A stretch of DNA of 5,890 nucleotides, taken from contig JAIWOS010000121.1 in NCBI GenBank assembly GCA_020217265.1, forward strand, positions 1-5,890, in the 5' to 3' direction. Every line of letters starts with the position of its first letter. Within the stretch, counting starts at the first letter, position 1. The translations under genes and the position numbers were made by a program. The stretch is from Thiobacillus sp. GTDB lineage: Bacteria > Pseudomonadota > Gammaproteobacteria > Burkholderiales > Thiobacillaceae. Shown here piece by piece: positions 1 to 5,890 of the stretch. Below the pieces are notes generated by a model. That model ran no database searches. It saw only the letters and a program-made list of their open reading frames with translations, and was not told where the DNA came from.

Positions 1-443
1 TCATCGTGGGCGAGGGCGGCGCACGCGCCGAATGCCAGCGCCTGCTCGACGCGGCGGGACTGGCCGAGCGCGCCTGGCTGCCGGGCGAACGCGACGACAT
101 CGCCGAGCTCATGCGGGCCTTCAACGTGTTCGTGCTGCCATCGAAAAACGAAGGCATCTCCAATACCATACTGGAGGCGCTGGCCTCCGGCCTGCCGGTC
201 GTCGCCACCGCGGTCGGCGGCAACGTCGAACTGGTGTCGCCGGGCATCAACGGCCGCCTGGTGGCCGCGGGCGACGTCGCCGGCATGGCACGCGCCTTGC
301 TCGATTACCTGGACATGCCCGCGCGCATGACCGAAGAAGGCGCGCGGGCACGCCAGACGGCCGAGCAACGCTACAGCATTCCCGCCATGGCCGAGGCCTA
401 CGCGGCGGTGTACGACAAAACGCTGGGTCGTCGAACGGCCTGA
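1..443 (+). CDS. GT4 glycosyltransferase, C-terminal part (TIGR03088-like, XrtA/PEP-CTERM associated); 5' end outside window
   Basis: The reading frame is open from the left edge (first whole codon at 3) to a TGA at 441-443, giving 146 visible residues; the N-terminal half is missing. What is seen is the nucleotide-sugar-binding C-terminal domain of a GT-B fold, family 4 enzyme: an entering VGEGG strand-turn, the WLPGERDD segment, then the EX7E motif (NEGISNTILEA, glutamates at 150-152 and 174-176) followed by SGLPVVATAVGGNVELV. This family moves a sugar from a nucleotide donor to an acceptor in the cytoplasm, usually on a lipid carrier. The WLPGERDD and EGISNTILEA wording matches my memory of TIGR03088, a sugar transferase found with exosortase A. 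The next gene begins 31 bp downstream on the same strand and is also of an XrtA-linked type, which supports that assignment. Family call GT4 is firm; the subfamily is from recall. Confidence 0.92.
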   Translation, partial: IVGEGGARAECQRLLDAAGLAERAWLPGERDDIAELMRAFNVFVLPSKNEGISNTILEALASGLPVVATAVGGNVELVSPGINGRLVAAGDVAGMARALLDYLDMPARMTEEGARARQTAEQRYSIPAMAEAYAAVYDKTLGRRTA

Positions 444-458
444 AAACTCGACAGGGAC

Positions 459-464
459 AAGGGA
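459..464 (+). promoter_or_regulatory. Ribosome binding site for the amidotransferase gene
   Basis: AAGGGA lies 10 bases before the ATG at 475, inside the only non-coding gap of the window (444-474). It supports the start that places Cys at residue 2, which the enzyme family needs. The gap shows no convincing -35/-10 promoter pair and no hairpin terminator, so transcription probably continues from the gene upstream. Confidence 0.6.
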
Positions 465-474
465 TACACCACAC

Positions 475-2394
475 ATGTGCGGCATTACCGGCATTTTCGA
501 TACGCGCAACGCGGGCGACATCTCGCGCGCGCTGCTCGATCGCATGAACGAAACCCAGTTCCATCGCGGTCCCGACGAGGGCGGGCTGCACATCGAACCG
601 GGCGTCGGGCTGGGCCACCGGCGGCTGTCGATCATCGACCTCTCCACCGGCCAGCAGCCGCTCTTCAACGAGGACGGCTCGGTCGTCGTCGTCTTCAACG
701 GCGAGATCTACAACTTCCAGGAACTGGTGCCCGAACTGGAAAAGCTCGGCCATGTTTTCCGCACGCACTCCGATACCGAAGTCATCGTCCACGCCTGGGA
801 GGCCTGGGGCGAGGCGTGCGTCGAACGCTTCCGCGGCATGTTCGCGTTCGCGCTGTGGGACCGCAACCGGCAGACGCTCTTCGTCGTGCGCGACCGCTTC
901 GGCGTGAAGCCGCTGTATTACGCCTTTCTGGATTCCGGCGAATTCATCTTCGGTTCGGAGCTCAAGTCGCTGATGGCGCATCCGGGCACGGCGCGCGACA
1001 TTGATCCGCTCGCGGTCGAGGAGTACTTCGCCTACGGCTACGTGCCCGAGCCGCGCACCATCTTCAAGCGCGTGAACAAGCTGCCGCCGGGGTTCACGCT
1101 CACGCTCAAACGCGGCGAGGCGCGCGCGCTGCCGAAACAGTACTGGGACATGCCGTTCAGCCCGGTGGCGGTGACGAGCGAGGCCGACGCCGAAGCCGAA
1201 CTGGTCGATCGCTTGAAGGAGTCGATCCGCCTGCGCATGATCGCCGACGTGCCGCTGGGGGCGTTTCTTTCCGGCGGCGTCGATTCGAGCGCCGTGGTGG
1301 CGATGATGGCCACGCAGTCGAAAACGCCGGTAAACACCTGCTCGATCGGTTTCGACGACCCGGCGTTCAACGAGATCGAATTCGCGCAGCAGGTCGCCGA
1401 CCGCTACCACACCGCGCACCACGTCGAAACTGTCGCCGCCGACGACTTCAGCTTGGTCGGCAAGCTCGCCAACGTCTACGACGAGCCCTACGCCGATTCG
1501 TCCGCGCTTCCCACCTACCGCGTGTGCGAACTGGCGCGCAAGCACGTCAAGGTTGCGCTCTCCGGCGACGGCGGCGACGAGCATTTCGCCGGCTACCGGC
1601 GCTACCGCTGGTTCCGCTACGAGGAGCGCATGCGCGCGGCGCTGCCGCTCGCGCTGCGCCGGCCGCTCTTCGGCACACTGGGCCGGCTCTACCCCAAGGC
1701 CGACTGGGCACCGAAGGTATTGCGCGCCAAGACGACCTTCGAGGCGCTCGCGCGCGACACGGTCGAGGGCTATTTCCATGGCGTCTCGCTGCTCTCCGAC
1801 GCGCAGCGCAAGCAACTCTTCTCGCCCGCCTTCAAGCGCGAGCTGCAAGGCTACGAAGCCGTCGAAGTGCTGCGCCGCCATGCCGCGGTGGCGCCCACCG
1901 ACGACCCGCTCTCGCTGGTGCAGTACCTCGACATGAAGACCTATCTCGTCGGCGACATCCTCACCAAGGTCGACCGCGCCAGCATGGCGCACGCGCTCGA
2001 AGTGCGCGAACCGCTGCTCGACCATGAACTCATGGGCTGGGTGTCGGGGTTGCCCACCGATCTGAAGCTCAAGGGCACCGAAGGCAAATACATCTTCAAG
2101 AAGTCGATGGAGCCCTACCTGCCGCACGACGTGCTGTACCGCAAGAAAATGGGCTTCTCGGTGCCGCTCGCCGCGTGGTTCCGCGGCCCGCTCTCCGTCA
2201 CCATCAAGAGCGTGGTGCTGGGCGAACGGCTGGCGTCCACCGGACTCTTCAACCAGGCCTACCTGCGCGACGTGGTCGAGGCACACCAGTCCGGCCGCCG
2301 CGACTACTCGGTGATTCTGTGGACGGTGCTGATGTTCGACGCCTTCCTCGCGCAGGTGCTCGGCATCGCCGAACCCGTGAAGGTGGCGGCATGA
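475..2394 (+). CDS. Glutamine-dependent amidotransferase, asparagine synthase type (TIGR03108-like, XrtA/PEP-CTERM associated)
   Basis: A 639-residue, full-length two-domain protein. The N-terminal class II glutaminase domain (about 1-200) has the nucleophile Cys2 in MCGITGIF, which requires the ATG at 475, then RGPDEGG (31-37), GHRRLSIIDL (47-56), FNGEIYN (74-80), SDTE (99-102) and RDRFGVKPLYY (139-149). The C-terminal ATP-pyrophosphatase domain has the P-loop SGGVDSS (266-272), SGDGGDE (363-369), LTKVDRASM (496-504) and EVREPLLDHEL (509-519). All expected catalytic motifs are present. The family hydrolyses glutamine, channels ammonia, and amidates an AMP-activated carboxylate. Housekeeping AsnB makes asparagine, but this copy sits between glycosyltransferases, so a sugar or polysaccharide carboxylate is a more likely substrate (inference). 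Length and wording fit XrtA-associated amidotransferases as I remember them. No membrane segment is visible; it should be cytoplasmic. The stop overlaps the next start by 4 bp. Confidence 0.96.
   Translation: MCGITGIFDTRNAGDISRALLDRMNETQFHRGPDEGGLHIEPGVGLGHRRLSIIDLSTGQQPLFNEDGSVVVVFNGEIYNFQELVPELEKLGHVFRTHSDTEVIVHAWEAWGEACVERFRGMFAFALWDRNRQTLFVVRDRFGVKPLYYAFLDSGEFIFGSELKSLMAHPGTARDIDPLAVEEYFAYGYVPEPRTIFKRVNKLPPGFTLTLKRGEARALPKQYWDMPFSPVAVTSEADAEAELVDRLKESIRLRMIADVPLGAFLSGGVDSSAVVAMMATQSKTPVNTCSIGFDDPAFNEIEFAQQVADRYHTAHHVETVAADDFSLVGKLANVYDEPYADSSALPTYRVCELARKHVKVALSGDGGDEHFAGYRRYRWFRYEERMRAALPLALRRPLFGTLGRLYPKADWAPKVLRAKTTFEALARDTVEGYFHGVSLLSDAQRKQLFSPAFKRELQGYEAVEVLRRHAAVAPTDDPLSLVQYLDMKTYLVGDILTKVDRASMAHALEVREPLLDHELMGWVSGLPTDLKLKGTEGKYIFKKSMEPYLPHDVLYRKKMGFSVPLAAWFRGPLSVTIKSVVLGERLASTGLFNQAYLRDVVEAHQSGRRDYSVILWTVLMFDAFLAQVLGIAEPVKVAA
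2379..2394 (+). promoter_or_regulatory. Ribosome binding site and ATGA stop/start overlap
   Basis: GAAGG (2379-2383) lies 7 bases before the ATG at 2391-2393, and the amidotransferase stop TGA is at 2392-2394. This ATGA junction with a good Shine-Dalgarno sequence inside the upstream gene is typical of translational coupling. It fixes the start of the downstream glycosyltransferase, although the same frame is open further upstream. Confidence 0.7.
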
Positions 2395-3617
2395 GGATCC
2401 TGCACGTCTTCGACCACACGCTGCCGCTGCATTCGGGCTACACCTTCCGCAGCGCCGCCATCCTGCGCGAGCAGAAGAAGCTCGGCTGGGAAACCTTCCA
2501 TCTCTCCGGCCCCAAGCAGCTCAACGCAACGGCGACGGAAGAAGACGCTGACGGCCTGCATTTCTACCGCACGCCCAAGCCGACCGGCCTGCTCGCCCGC
2601 GTGCCGGGCGGCGATCCCTTCGCGGTGATGGGCGCGATCGAGGACCGCCTGCTGCCGCTCGCGCGCGAGCTGCAGCCCGACGTGATTCACGCGCACTCGC
2701 CGGTGCTCGACGCCGTGCCCGCGATCCGCGTCGGCAAGAAGCTGGGCATCCCGGTGGTCTACGAAATCCGCGCGTTCTGGGAAGACGCGGCGGTCGACCA
2801 CGGCACCACGACCGAGGGCAGCCTGCGCTATCGCCTCACCCGCGCGCTCGAAACCTGGGCAGTCAAGCGCGCCGACGCAGTGACCGTCATCTGCGAGGGG
2901 TTGCGTAGCGACCTCGCCGCGCGTGGCATTCCCGCCAGCAAGATCACGGTCATTCCCAATGCGGTCGACATCGACAAGTTCGAGACCGGCGGGCGGCCCG
3001 ATCCGGAACTCAAGCTGAAACTCGGGCTGGGGCAGTCGCGCGTGCTGGGTTTCATCGGCTCGTTCTACGCCTACGAAGGGCTCGATCTCTTGATCGCCGC
3101 GCTGCCCGCCATCCTCAAGCAGGCGCCGGACGTGAAGCTCCTGCTCGTCGGCGGCGGCCCGCAGGAAGCGGCGTTAAAGCAGCAGGTGATGGCGCTCGAC
3201 CTCAAGGATCGCGTCATCTTCACTGGCCGCGTGCCGCACGCCGAGGTGAACCGCTATTACGATCTGGTCGACGTGCTGGTGTACGCGCGCCACCCCATGA
3301 GGCTGACCGAGCTCGTCACGCCCTTGAAGCCGCTGGAGGCGATGGCGCAGGGGCGGCTCATGGTCGCGTCCGATGTCGGCGGCCACAAGGAACTCATTCA
3401 GGACGGCAAGACCGGCGTGCTGTTCCGCGCCGGCAATGCCGGCGACCTTGCCAGCAAGGTGGTGGCCTTGCTGAAATTCGAGCAGGGCTGGGAGGCGATG
3501 AAGAAGAACGGCCGCCGCTTCGTCGAGGCCGAGCGCAACTGGGCGGCCAGCGTGGCGCGTTATCGCGGCGTCTACGGCAGCCTCGGGAAGCCGGCGCGGG
3601 AGGCCCTCGTTGGCTGA
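2391..3617 (+). CDS. Glycosyltransferase, TIGR04063-like (XrtA/PEP-CTERM system, Daro_2409-like family)
   Basis: A 408-residue GT-B fold glycosyltransferase. The frame is open from about 2175, but the start at 2391 is chosen because MRILHVFDHTL is a typical first beta strand of GT4 enzymes, an RBS precedes it, and upstream residues are an arginine-rich shadow of the amidotransferase. The N-terminal acceptor domain has HSGYTFRS (14-21), DVIHAHSP (97-104) and GIPVVYEIRAFWED (119-132). The hinge region has IPNAVD (188-193). The C-terminal donor domain has GSFYAYEG (223-230), LLLVGGGP (250-257) and RLTELVTPLKPLEAMAQG (304-321). The exact EX7E register is not met: Leu308 is eight residues before Glu316, with Glu307 next to it. 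The HSGYTFRS, YEIRAFWEDAAVDHG and TELVTPLKPLEAMA segments match my memory of TIGR04063, found in XrtA exopolysaccharide clusters. Sugar donor and acceptor are unknown. It overlaps the previous gene by 4 bp and the next by 8 bp. Confidence 0.94.
   Translation: MRILHVFDHTLPLHSGYTFRSAAILREQKKLGWETFHLSGPKQLNATATEEDADGLHFYRTPKPTGLLARVPGGDPFAVMGAIEDRLLPLARELQPDVIHAHSPVLDAVPAIRVGKKLGIPVVYEIRAFWEDAAVDHGTTTEGSLRYRLTRALETWAVKRADAVTVICEGLRSDLAARGIPASKITVIPNAVDIDKFETGGRPDPELKLKLGLGQSRVLGFIGSFYAYEGLDLLIAALPAILKQAPDVKLLLVGGGPQEAALKQQVMALDLKDRVIFTGRVPHAEVNRYYDLVDVLVYARHPMRLTELVTPLKPLEAMAQGRLMVASDVGGHKELIQDGKTGVLFRAGNAGDLASKVVALLKFEQGWEAMKKNGRRFVEAERNWAASVARYRGVYGSLGKPAREALVG
3598..3617 (+). promoter_or_regulatory. 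Ribosome binding site, TTG start and 8-bp gene overlap
   Basis: GGGAGG (3598-3603) is 6 bases before TTG at 3610-3612, and the upstream gene stops at 3615-3617, so the two genes share 8 bp. In this frame the last upstream stop is the TGA at 3499-3501, and I read no ATG, GTG, CTG or TTG codon between it and 3610. TTG is thus the first usable start. The next ATG in frame (3688) would remove the conserved first strand and the PAAGLFIRER segment. Confidence 0.72.
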
Positions 3618-4830
3618 GCTGGTTGTCTTCAGTTCGCTCTTTCCCAGTGCGGCGCGGCCGGCGGCGGGCCTGTTCATCCGCGAACGCATGTTCCGCGTCG
3701 CCCGCCATCGCCCGCTGGTCGTCGTCTCGCCGCAGCCGTGGTTTCCTGGGCAGGCGCTGATCCGGCATTTCAAGCCCGGCTACCGCCCGATGGCGCCGGC
3801 CGTCGAAAGCCAGCAGGGGGTCACCATCCATCACCCGCGTTTCCTGGCGCTACCCGGCGTGCTGCGCCGTCTCGACGGCTGGGCGATGGCGCTCGCATGC
3901 TATTTCCTGCTGCGCCGCCTCAAGGCCGAAGGCGCGCGCCTGATAGACGCGCACTTCGCCTATCCCGACGGCGAAGCTGCGGCCCGGCTCGGCCGCTGGC
4001 TGGGGTTGCCGGTCACCGTCACCCTGCGCGGCACCGAAGTGCCGCACAGCAAGAACCCGGCGCTGCGGCCGCGGCTGGCGCGCACGCTGGCGGCGGCCAC
4101 GCGCGTTTTCACGGTTTCGGATTCGCTGCGCCGGCTGGCGCTCGAACTCGGCGCCGCGCCCGAACACACCGAAGTCGTCGGCAACGGCGTCGATATCCAG
4201 GTCTTCCAGCCCGTCGATCGCGCGGCGGCGCGCACGCGTTTCGGGCTGCCCGCCGGCGCGAAGGTGCTGGTGTCCGTCGGCGGCCTGGTCGAGCGCAAGG
4301 GCATGCACCGCGTCATCGACTGCCTGCCGGCGCTCCTCGCGCATCACCCGGATTTGCATTACCTCGTCGTCGGCGGCGCGAGCCCCGAGGGTGACATGCG
4401 CGCCGAACTGGAAGCGCAGACCGCGCGCCTGGGCGTGTCGGCGCGCGTGCATTTTCTCGGCACGATGCCGCCCGCCGAACTCAAGTGGCCCCTTTCCGCC
4501 GCCGACGTGTTCGTGCTCGCCACCCGCAACGAAGGCTGGGCGAACGTGTTCCTGGAAGCCATGGCCTGCGGACTGCCGGTGGTCACGACCGGCGTGGGCG
4601 GCAACGCCGAAGTCGTGTGCCGGCCCGAGCTGGGACGTGTCGTGCCGTTTGGCGACGCCGCGGCGCTCGAACGCGCGCTCGACGAGGCACTCGCGCACGA
4701 CTGGGACCGCACGGCGATCCAGACGTATGCGCGCGACAACCAGTGGGACGCGCGGGTGGCGCAATTGCTGGTTGCCTACGACCGCATTCTGGCTGCCGAC
4801 CCCGGCAGCGCGGGATGGGTGCGGGCATGA
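3610..4830 (+). CDS. GT4 glycosyltransferase, complete, TTG start
   Basis: A 406-residue retaining-type GT-B, family 4 glycosyltransferase. The N-terminal acceptor domain opens with LVVFSSLFPSAARPAAGLF (4-22), a common first strand and glycine-rich turn of this group. It continues with DAHFAYPDG (113-121), a hydrophobic strand ending in LRGTEVPH (139-146), VSDSLRRL and GNGVD (191-195) at the domain junction. The C-terminal donor domain has VGGLVERKG (223-231), where Arg229/Lys230 would contact the donor phosphates, then LVVGG, VHFLGTMPPAEL, and a canonical EX7E motif with Glu308 and Glu316 in NEGWANVFLEAMACG. It resembles GT4 proteins found next to TIGR04063 in XrtA exopolysaccharide clusters, but I do not assign a named subfamily. 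Its donor-domain wording is close to the partial first gene, suggesting related or paralogous transferases for successive sugars. No signal peptide or membrane helix is evident, so it is probably cytosolic or membrane-peripheral. Coupled to both neighbours by overlaps of 8 and 4 bp. Confidence 0.93.
   Translation: MAELVVFSSLFPSAARPAAGLFIRERMFRVARHRPLVVVSPQPWFPGQALIRHFKPGYRPMAPAVESQQGVTIHHPRFLALPGVLRRLDGWAMALACYFLLRRLKAEGARLIDAHFAYPDGEAAARLGRWLGLPVTVTLRGTEVPHSKNPALRPRLARTLAAATRVFTVSDSLRRLALELGAAPEHTEVVGNGVDIQVFQPVDRAAARTRFGLPAGAKVLVSVGGLVERKGMHRVIDCLPALLAHHPDLHYLVVGGASPEGDMRAELEAQTARLGVSARVHFLGTMPPAELKWPLSAADVFVLATRNEGWANVFLEAMACGLPVVTTGVGGNAEVVCRPELGRVVPFGDAAALERALDEALAHDWDRTAIQTYARDNQWDARVAQLLVAYDRILAADPGSAGWVRA
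4815..4830 (+). promoter_or_regulatory. ATGA stop/start overlap without a strong ribosome binding site
   Basis: The glycosyltransferase stop TGA (4828-4830) overlaps the ATG at 4827-4829. Only a weak GGGA (4812-4815) lies upstream, so re-initiation by ribosomes finishing the previous gene is the likely route. A second in-frame ATG at 4815 would add four residues (MGAG) and cannot be excluded, but it has no better upstream signal. Confidence 0.5.
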
Positions 4831-5890
4831 GTGTCCCTGCCTGGTTTGCGCGCACCGTCTTCCGGGCCCAGGAAGCGGCGCTGCGTCGTCCCACGTTCGG
4901 CGTGCTCGCCGATCTCGAACGCAGCCAGTGGCTGGGCGCGGAAGCCATGGCCGAGCTGCAGCGCGAACGGCTGAACCGCCTGCTCGCCACGGCGCTCGCG
5001 CACAGCCCCTGGCATGCCGGCCGCATTCGCGCGGCCGGGCTGGCCGAGGCGGTCGCCGCGGGCGCGGTGACGCTCGACGACCTGCAGAAGCTGCCGACGA
5101 TGGACAAGCGCGACGCGCGCGAGAACGTCGAACGCTTGGTGTGGCGCGGCGTGCCGGGCGGCGCGTTTCCTTACACCACCGGCGGCTCGTCGGGCGAGCC
5201 GCTGATCTTCCACTTCGGCCGCAGCCGGCAGGCGGCGGATGCCGCAGGGCGCCTGCGCGCGCGGCGCTGGTGGGGCGTGGAACCGGGTGCGCGCGAGGTC
5301 TACCTTTGGGGCGCGCCGGTGGAGCTGTCGAAAACCGACCGCATCAAGACCCTGCGCGACCGGCTGGTCAACCAGTTGTTGCTCAACGCCTTCGAAATGT
5401 CGCCGGCGACGATGGACGCGTATCTCGATGCCCTGGCGCGCTGGAATCCGCTGGCGATCTACGGCTACGCGTCGAGCCTCGCCTTGCTCGCCGCGCACGC
5501 CGAGGCGCGCGGCGTGAAGCCGAAACTGCCCGCGCTGCGGGTGGTGGCCGCCACCGGCGAGCCCCTGTTTCCGCACCAGCGCGAGCTCGTCGAGCGGGTG
5601 TTCGGCGTGCCAGCTGCGGTCGAATACGGCGCGCGCGACGCCGGCCTGATGGCGCTGGAATCGCCTGACGGCGCGCTCTTGCAGATGAGCGAGACGCATC
5701 TCGTCGAGGTGCTCGACGCGACGGGCGCGCCGGCCGGGGAGGGCGAGGCGGTGATCACCAGTTTCGTGTCCGAGGCGCAGCCCTTCATCCGCTACCGCAC
5801 CGGCGACGTGGTGCGCGCGAGCGGCCGCGCCGACCCCGGCGGGCGCGGGCTCGCGGTGCTCGACGGCGTCGTCGGCCGGCAGACCGATTT
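4827..5890 (+). CDS. PaaK/CapK-like adenylate-forming enzyme (phenylacetate-CoA ligase family), 3' end outside window
   Basis: The frame is open from ATG 4827 to the right edge, giving 354 residues; family members are about 440-460 residues, so most of the small C-terminal lid domain is missing. Seen in order: YTTGGSSGEP (116-125), the glycine/serine-rich ATP-phosphate loop; YGYASSLALLA; ATGEPL (242-247); EYGARDAG (266-273), the adenine-binding motif region; RYRTGD (322-327), whose Asp usually binds the ribose; and GRQTD (350-354), start of the hinge. These are the core motifs of the ANL superfamily, which makes an acyl-AMP and often an acyl-CoA. PaaK activates phenylacetate, but CapK-like relatives sit in capsule and exopolysaccharide operons with unproven substrates, so phenylacetate breakdown is unlikely here. 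No paa genes are nearby. The visible part has no cysteine, including positions where relatives often have one. The arginine-rich N-terminus shows no membrane helix. Whether it transfers to CoA or directly to a sugar is unknown. Confidence 0.9.
   Translation, partial: MSVPAWFARTVFRAQEAALRRPTFGVLADLERSQWLGAEAMAELQRERLNRLLATALAHSPWHAGRIRAAGLAEAVAAGAVTLDDLQKLPTMDKRDARENVERLVWRGVPGGAFPYTTGGSSGEPLIFHFGRSRQAADAAGRLRARRWWGVEPGAREVYLWGAPVELSKTDRIKTLRDRLVNQLLLNAFEMSPATMDAYLDALARWNPLAIYGYASSLALLAAHAEARGVKPKLPALRVVAATGEPLFPHQRELVERVFGVPAAVEYGARDAGLMALESPDGALLQMSETHLVEVLDATGAPAGEGEAVITSFVSEAQPFIRYRTGDVVRASGRADPGGRGLAVLDGVVGRQTD

Noticed and set aside
444..474. Possible promoter or terminator in the 31-bp gap
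   Set aside because: Too short for both, with no hairpin followed by a T-run and no -35/-10 pair. Only a ribosome binding site is supported.
247..2286. Very long open frame (about 679 codons) on the minus strand, opposite the amidotransferase gene
   Set aside because: Its product is rich in Arg, His, Ala, Gly and Glu with no recognisable domain, while the plus strand carries an intact enzyme with all motifs. High G+C at third codon positions suppresses stop codons on the opposite strand, which explains the length.
2175..2390. Upstream extension of the TIGR04063-like glycosyltransferase by 72 residues
   Set aside because: The extension overlaps the conserved end of the amidotransferase, is arginine-rich, and precedes a typical GT4 N-terminus (MRILHVFDH) that has its own RBS.
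4815..4826. Alternative in-frame ATG for the PaaK-like gene, adding MGAG
   Set aside because: No better ribosome binding site is visible and the ATGA junction at 4827 is a typical coupling arrangement. The difference is only four residues, so it is not resolved with certainty.
4391..5668. Plus-strand open frame of about 425 codons spanning the junction of the last two genes
   Set aside because: Its translation is a run of Arg/Ala/Pro/Gly. The real genes in the other two frames show complete family motifs across the same interval.
3850..5699. Minus-strand open frames of about 304 and 307 codons (3850-4764 and 4776-5699)
   Set aside because: They are antisense shadows of the second GT4 gene and the PaaK-like gene, with low-complexity composition and no motif.
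1..5890. CRISPR arrays, tRNAs, insertion sequences, direct repeats or transfer boundaries
   Set aside because: The window is almost wholly coding with even base composition by eye. Recurrent short GC-rich words such as GGCGGC and GCGCGC reflect codon use, not repeats.

Overview
The window reads as a high-G+C bacterial chromosome segment (roughly two thirds G+C by eye, strong G/C preference at third codon positions). All genes are on the + strand and packed into one run. The protein sequences resemble, from memory, the exopolysaccharide gene set that accompanies exosortase A (XrtA/EpsH) and PEP-CTERM proteins in Betaproteobacteria (Rhodocyclales/Nitrosomonadales/Burkholderiales relatives). No marker gene in the window fixes the genus.

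Layout, left to right: (1) the C-terminal 146 residues of a GT4 glycosyltransferase resembling the TIGR03088 XrtA-associated family, ending at 443; (2) after a 31-bp gap, a complete 639-residue glutamine-dependent amidotransferase of the asparagine-synthase type (475-2394), resembling the XrtA-associated family TIGR03108; (3) a 408-residue glycosyltransferase resembling TIGR04063, the XrtA-associated Daro_2409-like family (2391-3617); (4) a second complete GT4 glycosyltransferase, 406 residues, starting at a TTG codon (3610-4830); (5) the first 354 residues of an adenylate-forming enzyme of the PaaK/CapK (phenylacetate-CoA ligase-like) family, running off the right edge (4827-5890). Genes 2-5 overlap by 4, 8 and 4 bp, so they are very probably one translationally coupled operon. 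Gene 1 probably belongs to the same transcript.

Together the genes look like the cytoplasmic assembly part of an extracellular polysaccharide pathway. Three glycosyltransferases add sugars, probably to a lipid-linked carrier. The amidotransferase probably converts a carboxyl group on a sugar or acyl substituent to an amide. The PaaK-like enzyme may activate a carboxylic acid as an acyl-adenylate for decoration. No membrane protein, polymerase, exporter or exosortase lies in the window, and these would be expected in the flanks. Substrates cannot be read from the sequence.

I see no RNA gene, mobile element, CRISPR array, terminator or long intergenic region. The only non-coding stretch is 444-474. 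No clearly new system is visible. The most notable points are the complete lack of cysteine in the PaaK-like enzyme, the off-register EX7E motif in the third gene, and the pairing of an amidotransferase with an adenylate-forming enzyme in one coupled operon.
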